Part shown: positions 23,326 through 26,764 of the stretch, one piece after another | Position numbering within the stretch: position 1 is the stretch's first letter | How the letters are laid out: every line of letters begins with the position of its first letter | NCBI GenBank assembly: GCA_964446745.1 | Contig: CAYURR010000019.1 | Span: 1 to 26,764, forward strand | DNA: 26,764 nt | From: CAYURR01 sp964446745 | GTDB lineage: Bacteria; Bacillota; Clostridia; Lachnospirales; WQUN01 | Direction of reading: 5' to 3' | Notes under the pieces: generated by a model | Seen by the model: the letters and a program-made list of their open reading frames with translations, nothing else | What the model was told of the DNA's origin: nothing | Database searches by the model: none | Position numbers and translations under genes: made by a program

Positions 23326-24044
23326 TATTCTACCTCCATTTTCTTTACTTTTTGGGCTACTAAAACTGCTGAAATTAGACCTAATATTATGGAAATGCCA
23401 GCAAAAACAAGAGATGCAGTATCTATCCTTTGTGTATTGCTCGATGAGTTAAAAATGATATTACAAAATAGTGAGGCTAAAAGAACCGCAGACACAATAG
23501 TTGATGGTACGGACTTCTTGATAAATCCCACTCCCATAGCTAACATCCCAATGCCACCGGCAATTGCTGCACTGAGCACAGTCATTTTTACCGCTCTCAT
23601 CATTATCGCTAAAGATAATACGCCATCGCCTAAAGGGGATATTGACTCTGAAATGCTAAATATCGAAAACGCAACAAGATTACATACAATATTTGCCGCT
23701 ACAGTAAACAGCACCACAACCAGTATTTTAGCAAATAAAACCCGCTCTCTATTGACAGGATATGAAAAGAGCAACAGCACACGTTTGTCTTTATATTCAT
23801 CAATAATAAATCGTGTGTACAACACCGATGAAAGCGTTGCAAAGGCCGCCATACTCAGCGTGGAAAATAAGGCAATAATGTTGTTGTAGCCTGCAAAAAT
23901 TTTAAGATCCGGATCCGGGTCAATATGTGGTGCATAGGCGAATAAATATAGAAAACCCAACATCACGATGCCAATAATAACGCTTGCCACAATGTATGTT
24001 TTCACATTGTTTCTTTTTAGCTCAAGTTGCATTAAATTAAACAT
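23325..24044 (-). CDS. ABC-2 type transporter permease
   Basis: This 239-residue membrane protein has six hydrophobic segments and the ABC-2 coupling region YKDKRVLLLFSYPVNRERVLFAKIL between the second and third. Its N-terminal MFNLMQLELKRNN is typical of permeases in bacteriocin- or bacitracin-type exporters. The start overlaps the ATPase stop by 8 bases. It pairs with that ATPase as a half-transporter type exporter; cargo cannot be deduced. Confidence 0.88.
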   Translation of the reverse strand: MFNLMQLELKRNNVKTYIVASVIIGIVMLGFLYLFAYAPHIDPDPDLKIFAGYNNIIALFSTLSMAAFATLSSVLYTRFIIDEYKDKRVLLLFSYPVNRERVLFAKILVVVLFTVAANIVCNLVAFSIFSISESISPLGDGVLSLAIMMRAVKMTVLSAAIAGGIGMLAMGVGFIKKSVPSTIVSAVLLASLFCNIIFNSSSNTQRIDTASLVFAGISIILGLISAVLVAQKVKKMEVE

Positions 24045-24768
24045 TCTGCTTACCTCCAGCCATTATTTCAAAGAAATAATCTTCTAAACCACCCTGATAA
24101 CGTTCTTTGATTTCAGAGAGTGGAACCTCCTTTACCACTGTGCCTCCTGCGACAACGCCGACTGTATCCGCAATATGTTCTATTTCTCCAAGAATATGAC
24201 TGGAGATCAATATGGTCATGCCTTTTGCTTTTAGATCTAAAAACAAATCCCTCATTTCTCGAATACCCATCGGATCCAATCCATTAATAGGCTCGTCTAA
24301 TATGAGCAGCTTAGGCTTATGCACAAGTGCTCTTGCGATTCCTAACCGCTGACGCATACCCAGTGAAAATTTTGACACAGGGTTTTGATTACCGGAGCTG
24401 AGTCCAACCATTTCCAGAGCTTCATTGATGTTACCGTTACGAATGCCCATATAAGAAAGGTGAATCTCTAAATTCTCCTTTGCTGATAAGTGGTCATAGA
24501 ACACAGGAACCTCTATTATACTACCAACATTTCTTAGAATTTGGTTTATGTGGCTCGAAACATCCATTCCAAGCACTTCCACTCGTCCTGCTGTCGGCTC
24601 AAGGAACCCAAGCAACAATTTAAATACTGTGGTTTTTCCGGCACCATTGGCTCCTAAAAATCCGTAGATTGAACCCTCATTAACGGTTAGGTTGCAACGC
24701 TTTATTACCTCGTTGCCGGAAAAAGTTTTAACCAAGTTTTCTGTTTTAACACATACAGAACTACCCAT
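24037..24768 (-). CDS. ABC transporter ATP-binding protein
   Basis: This 243-residue ATPase has Walker A GANGAGKTT at 39-47, the signature FSLGMRQRLGIARAL, Walker B LLILDEPINGLDP and the switch SSHI. The IYGFLGANGAGKTT opening is of the group with bacitracin- and lantibiotic-type self-protection exporters. AAGGGGGT precedes the ATG, 5 bases after the tetR-type gene's stop. It drives the permease downstream, probably exporting a toxic or amphipathic compound under TetR control. Confidence 0.92.
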   Translation of the reverse strand: MGSSVCVKTENLVKTFSGNEVIKRCNLTVNEGSIYGFLGANGAGKTTVFKLLLGFLEPTAGRVEVLGMDVSSHINQILRNVGSIIEVPVFYDHLSAKENLEIHLSYMGIRNGNINEALEMVGLSSGNQNPVSKFSLGMRQRLGIARALVHKPKLLILDEPINGLDPMGIREMRDLFLDLKAKGMTILISSHILGEIEHIADTVGVVAGGTVVKEVPLSEIKERYQGGLEDYFFEIMAGGKQNV

Positions 24769-24773
24769 AACAA

Positions 24774-25424
24774 CTATACCCCCTTATATAATCCCTCAAT
24801 AAAATTTACATAGTTTTCAATTAGCTCTTCATTAATAATATCTGCACACATCATACGCATCATTTGGCTGAGAAAACTAAATCGCTTTGTTAAACGTGCT
24901 GCATCACCGCTGAATATAACGGGGTCGCACCAAATATTGAATAGGAGCAAAAACACTTCAGCACATTCGTCTGGATAATCTGTTGTAACAGATCCATCTT
25001 CTATGCCTTGCTGCATAATGTTTGCAATTATCGGAGCACCACGGTTTACCAAATCCTTCATATTAGCAACAATAAACCGTGGATTATCCATTTGAGAAGC
25101 CACAACACTGTCCAACGTATGCATGTCATAGGACAACAACGTTTTTTCCAAAAGCGCAGTGAGCTTTTCCTTTGCAGTAAGACCTTGCATTTCTTCAATC
25201 CACTGGCGCATGATCATTTCTTGAAGCTCAGCCTGCACATCGATTACCTTGTTAAATATTTCCTCCTTAGATTTAAAGTGATGAAATATCGCACCTTTAG
25301 ACATTCCTAATGCCTCTACGATATCTTGCATACTTGTTTGCTCATACCCTTTTTCAGAAAACAGCCTGGCTGAAACAGACAGGATGCTTTCAACAGTTTG
25401 CTTGGGGTTATTTTTTCGTGCCAC
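24774..25424 (-). CDS. TetR/AcrR-family transcriptional regulator
   Basis: This 216-residue protein has the TetR N-terminal DNA-binding domain (residues about 10-56: ILSVSARLFSEKGYEQTSM, then GMSKGAIFHHFKSKEEIF), followed by an all-helical ligand-binding domain. It is the first gene of the operon encoding the ABC exporter and probably represses its own promoter until a ligand, possibly the exported compound, binds. The start codon is a non-ATG directly after GGAGGTGGTATA: GTG at 25424. The promoter and a candidate operator lie within the next 80 bases upstream. Confidence 0.9.
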   Translation of the reverse strand: MARKNNPKQTVESILSVSARLFSEKGYEQTSMQDIVEALGMSKGAIFHHFKSKEEIFNKVIDVQAELQEMIMRQWIEEMQGLTAKEKLTALLEKTLLSYDMHTLDSVVASQMDNPRFIVANMKDLVNRGAPIIANIMQQGIEDGSVTTDYPDECAEVFLLLFNIWCDPVIFSGDAARLTKRFSFLSQMMRMMCADIINEELIENYVNFIEGLYKGV

Positions 25425-25442
25425 TATACCACCTCCAACTAA

Positions 25443-25501
25443 AAACCAACCAACGGTATGTTTTGTGGGTTTACATTACCATGAATTTTTTTAGTTGTCA
25501 A
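25443..25501 (-). promoter_or_regulatory. Promoter and candidate TetR operator of the ABC exporter operon
   Basis: On the minus strand TTGACA (25501-25496) is followed after 17 bases by TAATGT (25478-25473), with TG one base before it (extended -10). Downstream, at about 25443-25464, lies an imperfect dyad ACATACC-GTT-GGTTGGT, five of seven positions symmetrical, at the place where a TetR repressor would block the start site. The -35 box is perfect; the operator is a suggestion. Confidence 0.6.
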
Positions 25502-25558
25502 TACTTGTGTACAATTTTTTTTAGTCGGATTTGGAATGCATTTATATGCCAGGCCGGG

Positions 25559-25707
25559 ACTAAAGATATATTTGGACAAAAAACAAGCCACCAAGTTATA
25601 ACAAGGTGGCTGCTGTAATTCAGGAATACTTTACTTTTCTTATTTAAAATTTACTGTTTAGTTGTAACTATTATGCTCATAGAACTAAACCGCTTGTGCG
25701 GTGGTTC
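25559..25707. repeat. Structured repeat element, copy 1
   Basis: In order on plus: ACTAAAGATAT (25559), a hairpin AGCCACC/GGTGGCT (25586-25592 with 25605-25611), a variable AT-rich stretch, ATTATGCTCATAG (25670), and a hairpin ACCGC-TTGT-GCGGT (25689-25702) that extends with GAAC/GTTC. Read on minus, the first hairpin is followed by TTGTTTTTTG, so it can terminate the flavodoxin transcript. Copy 2 at 26590-26736 has the same order and nearly the same spacing, with compensating stem changes. Confidence 0.75.
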
Positions 25708-25722
25708 AGGTAATGTTATAAT
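25694..25722 (+). promoter_or_regulatory. Extended -10 promoter inside copy 1 of the repeat
   Basis: A perfect TATAAT (25717-25722) has TG one base upstream (TGTTATAAT) and sits 17 bases after TTGTGC (25694-25699), a weak -35 that lies in the loop and stem of the second hairpin. It points right, toward no complete gene. Confidence 0.6.
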
Positions 25723-25728
25723 ACGAGA

Positions 25729-25825
25729 AATTCCTTGTTTAAGGGAGAAATTATAACTTCGCCATAGCAGTTTCGTTCAATGACAGTTATCCAAAGTCAG
25801 CTCTCCTACTCGGAGAGCTTTTTTG
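25729..25825 (+). ncRNA. Candidate small RNA of about 97 nt, or leader of a deleted gene
   Basis: An extended -10 promoter would start RNA near 25729, and a strong terminator ends it at about 25825. The span has no reading frame of note. It carries AAGGGAG at 25741-25747, placed like a ribosome site, but the following codons start with ATA at 25753 and stop after four (ITSP). So either it is an untranslated small RNA, or the leader of a gene that has been deleted down to its terminator. Confidence 0.4.
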
Positions 25826-25848
25826 TTATTGACTGACTTCGGATAACT
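25785..25848. repeat. 16-base inverted repeat enclosing the terminator
   Basis: AGTTATCCAAAGTCAG (25785-25800) and CTGACTTCGGATAACT (25833-25848) are inverted copies with one mismatch. They enclose the terminator stem and T-run, giving a nested hairpin. It could be a small mobile-element relic or a read-through structure. Confidence 0.75.
25799..25825 (+). terminator. Strong rho-independent terminator
   Basis: AGCTCTCC (25799-25806) pairs perfectly with GGAGAGCT (25812-25819) around a five-base loop, followed by a T-run to 25824. Textbook form for plus-strand transcription from the promoter at 25694-25722. Confidence 0.88.
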
Positions 25849-25876
25849 TGCTACTCATTATACGAAGCATGGATAA

Positions 25877-26431
25877 TCAGCAGCTAAACCATTCTTCGGC
25901 TTTTGCTACAATACTTTCCTTATGCTTCGATATATCTTCTTTATCGTTTATTTCACAAAAAAACATACTATCAATAAAATCAATATTCATATGTCCGCAC
26001 CAATGTGAAATGCTTTCAATAATGTGTTCGCATTCAGCTGAGCGTGTCCCCGTTCTAAGTGCTATTGCATAACACCTTTTTCCCGACATCAATGTCTTGT
26101 GATTCAAATTTGGGTTTGTGTTGCTATATGCCGTACAACGGTCAATAAAAACCTTGAATTGTCCAGGCACATCAGCCCAATATGATGGAGCAGCTATCAC
26201 CACAACATCTGCTTCATCCAATTGGTTTATTAACGAAAGCACATCATCATCAAGAACACATTGGCAAGTATCGTAACAAATCTTGCAACCCTTGCAGTAT
26301 TCAATATTCAAATCTCCAAGACAAACAACCTTTGTTTTTACTATTGAAGAAATTTGAGAATTAATAATAGACAGTATTTCTTGTGTTGCTCCTGTACTTT
26401 TGGCACTCGCATTCAAGAGTAAAACTTTCAT
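25877..26431 (-). CDS. Flavodoxin-family / iron-sulfur flavoprotein NAD(P)H oxidoreductase
   Basis: This 184-residue protein has the flavodoxin-like FMN fold: the opening MKVLLLNASAKSTGATQEIL forms the phosphate loop, and ADVVVIAAPSYWADVPGQFK is the conserved second flavin loop. Between them Cys46, Cys49, Cys52 and Cys58 (CxxCxxCx5C) resemble the compact [4Fe-4S] site of archaeal and clostridial iron-sulfur flavoproteins, so an electron-transfer role is likely. I start it at the ATG at 26431, where GGCGGAG lies just upstream; an earlier frame start at 26473 lacks this. It is alone, flanked by the two structured repeats, and has its own promoter candidate. Confidence 0.88.
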   Translation of the reverse strand: MKVLLLNASAKSTGATQEILSIINSQISSIVKTKVVCLGDLNIEYCKGCKICYDTCQCVLDDDVLSLINQLDEADVVVIAAPSYWADVPGQFKVFIDRCTAYSNTNPNLNHKTLMSGKRCYAIALRTGTRSAECEHIIESISHWCGHMNIDFIDSMFFCEINDKEDISKHKESIVAKAEEWFSC

Positions 26432-26512
26432 ACATCTCCGCCTTCCTGTTGTATAAATAATCCTTACTATCATTAAATCATTTAATACAGTAATATAATC
26501 ATCATTTTCTTT

Positions 26513-26541
26513 ACGATACTACACACTTTATAAAAGTACAA
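26513..26541 (-). promoter_or_regulatory. Candidate promoter of the flavodoxin gene
   Basis: On minus TTGTAC (26541-26536) and TATCGT (26518-26513) are 17 bases apart. The spacer begins with a near-palindromic ACTTTTATAAAGT that could be an operator for a small redox or HxlR-type regulator. The leader to the ATG is about 75 bases. Matches are 4 of 6 for each box. Confidence 0.4.
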
Positions 26542-26589
26542 TGCTTTGCTGAAAAACTTAGTCCAAACTTGACAGCAGCTCAATGCAGA

Positions 26590-26736
26590 ACTAAAGATAT
26601 TTTTCGACAAAAAGCCGTCAAAACTAAGTGACGGCTGTTTTTGACTTCGGAATTATATTGATTTTCTAATACTGAAAAATTCTGTATAAGTGCAAATATT
26701 ATGCTCATAGCACTAAACTGCTGTTGCAGTGGTAGC
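26590..26736. repeat. Structured repeat element, copy 2
   Basis: It has the same order as copy 1: ACTAAAGATAT (26590), a hairpin AGCCGTC/GACGGCT (26613-26619 with 26630-26636), ATTATGCTCATAG (26698), and a hairpin ACTGC-TGTT-GCAGT (26717-26730). The first-to-third block distance is 108 bases against 111 in copy 1. Both stems keep pairing though their bases differ. Here the first hairpin has T-runs on both sides (GTTTTTG on plus, CTTTTTG on minus) and could terminate a minus-strand gene entering from beyond the window. Confidence 0.75.
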
Positions 26737-26764
26737 AGCCGGAAGCCTATCACCCTTAATAAAC

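Noticed and set aside
23389..23889. A 166-residue plus-strand frame
   Set aside because: It is antisense to the ABC permease of the TetR operon, lacks a ribosome site, and shows no domain.
25753..25867. loxP-like words: ATAACTTCG at 25753 and CATTATACGAAG at 25856, each identical to part of loxP
   Set aside because: They are about 100 bases apart, not in the 13-8-13 arrangement, and the left one has an extra base before ATAGCA. No recombinase gene is seen. Most likely chance in AT-rich DNA.

Overview
The window looks like chromosomal DNA of an anaerobic, endospore-forming Firmicute of class Clostridia. The evidence is a full spoVA operon with a germinant-receptor gene, a YlmC/YmxH sporulation protein, a large oxygen-sensitive type of 2-hydroxyacyl-CoA dehydratase activase, MurQ/MurK wall recycling, strong AAGGAGG-like ribosome sites and frequent TTG starts. 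Species cannot be named from the sequence.

Layout. 1-773: 3' part of a LytM/M23-domain protein whose zinc ligands are mostly replaced, ending at a shared bidirectional terminator. 868-6448 (minus): patatin-like phospholipase, a 1445-residue activase fusion, and YlmC/YmxH. 6580-13460 (plus): a tight sporulation/germination operon of a 54-residue membrane peptide, spoVAA, AB, AC, AD, AE, AF and a GerB-GerC fusion that keeps a lipobox at the junction. This set would move dipicolinic acid and could form a complete A/B/C receptor-like complex in the spore inner membrane. 13473-17379 (minus): HicB and HicA, an exported N-acetylmuramoyl-L-alanine amidase, and an AT-richer two-gene cassette of an AAA15-type ATPase and a small protein with a PD-(D/E)xK-like signature. 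The last pair is a candidate, so far unnamed, defence module. 17545-21974 (plus): murQ, murK and a three-gene ABC-2 transporter in one unit behind a good sigma-A promoter.

From about 21975 to the end the DNA becomes visibly AT-richer and patchwork. It has a 150-base near-perfect palindrome built of 10-base units, an orphan MerR-type promoter whose gene is gone, an XRE regulator with ACG where its start codon should be, a VOC protein, a TetR-controlled ABC exporter operon, and a flavodoxin/iron-sulfur flavoprotein. Two diverged copies of a structured 150-base element flank the flavodoxin gene, and their hairpin stems differ by compensating changes. Between copy 1 and the flavodoxin gene lies a promoter-terminator pair that could make a small RNA of about 97 nt. 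This end reads as an accessory region assembled by repeated insertion and deletion.

The observations most worth following are the GerB-GerC fusion with an internal lipobox in the spoVA operon, the ATPase plus PD-(D/E)xK pair, the covarying paired elements, and the orphan MerR promoter. All calls are from reading the sequence; no database search was run.
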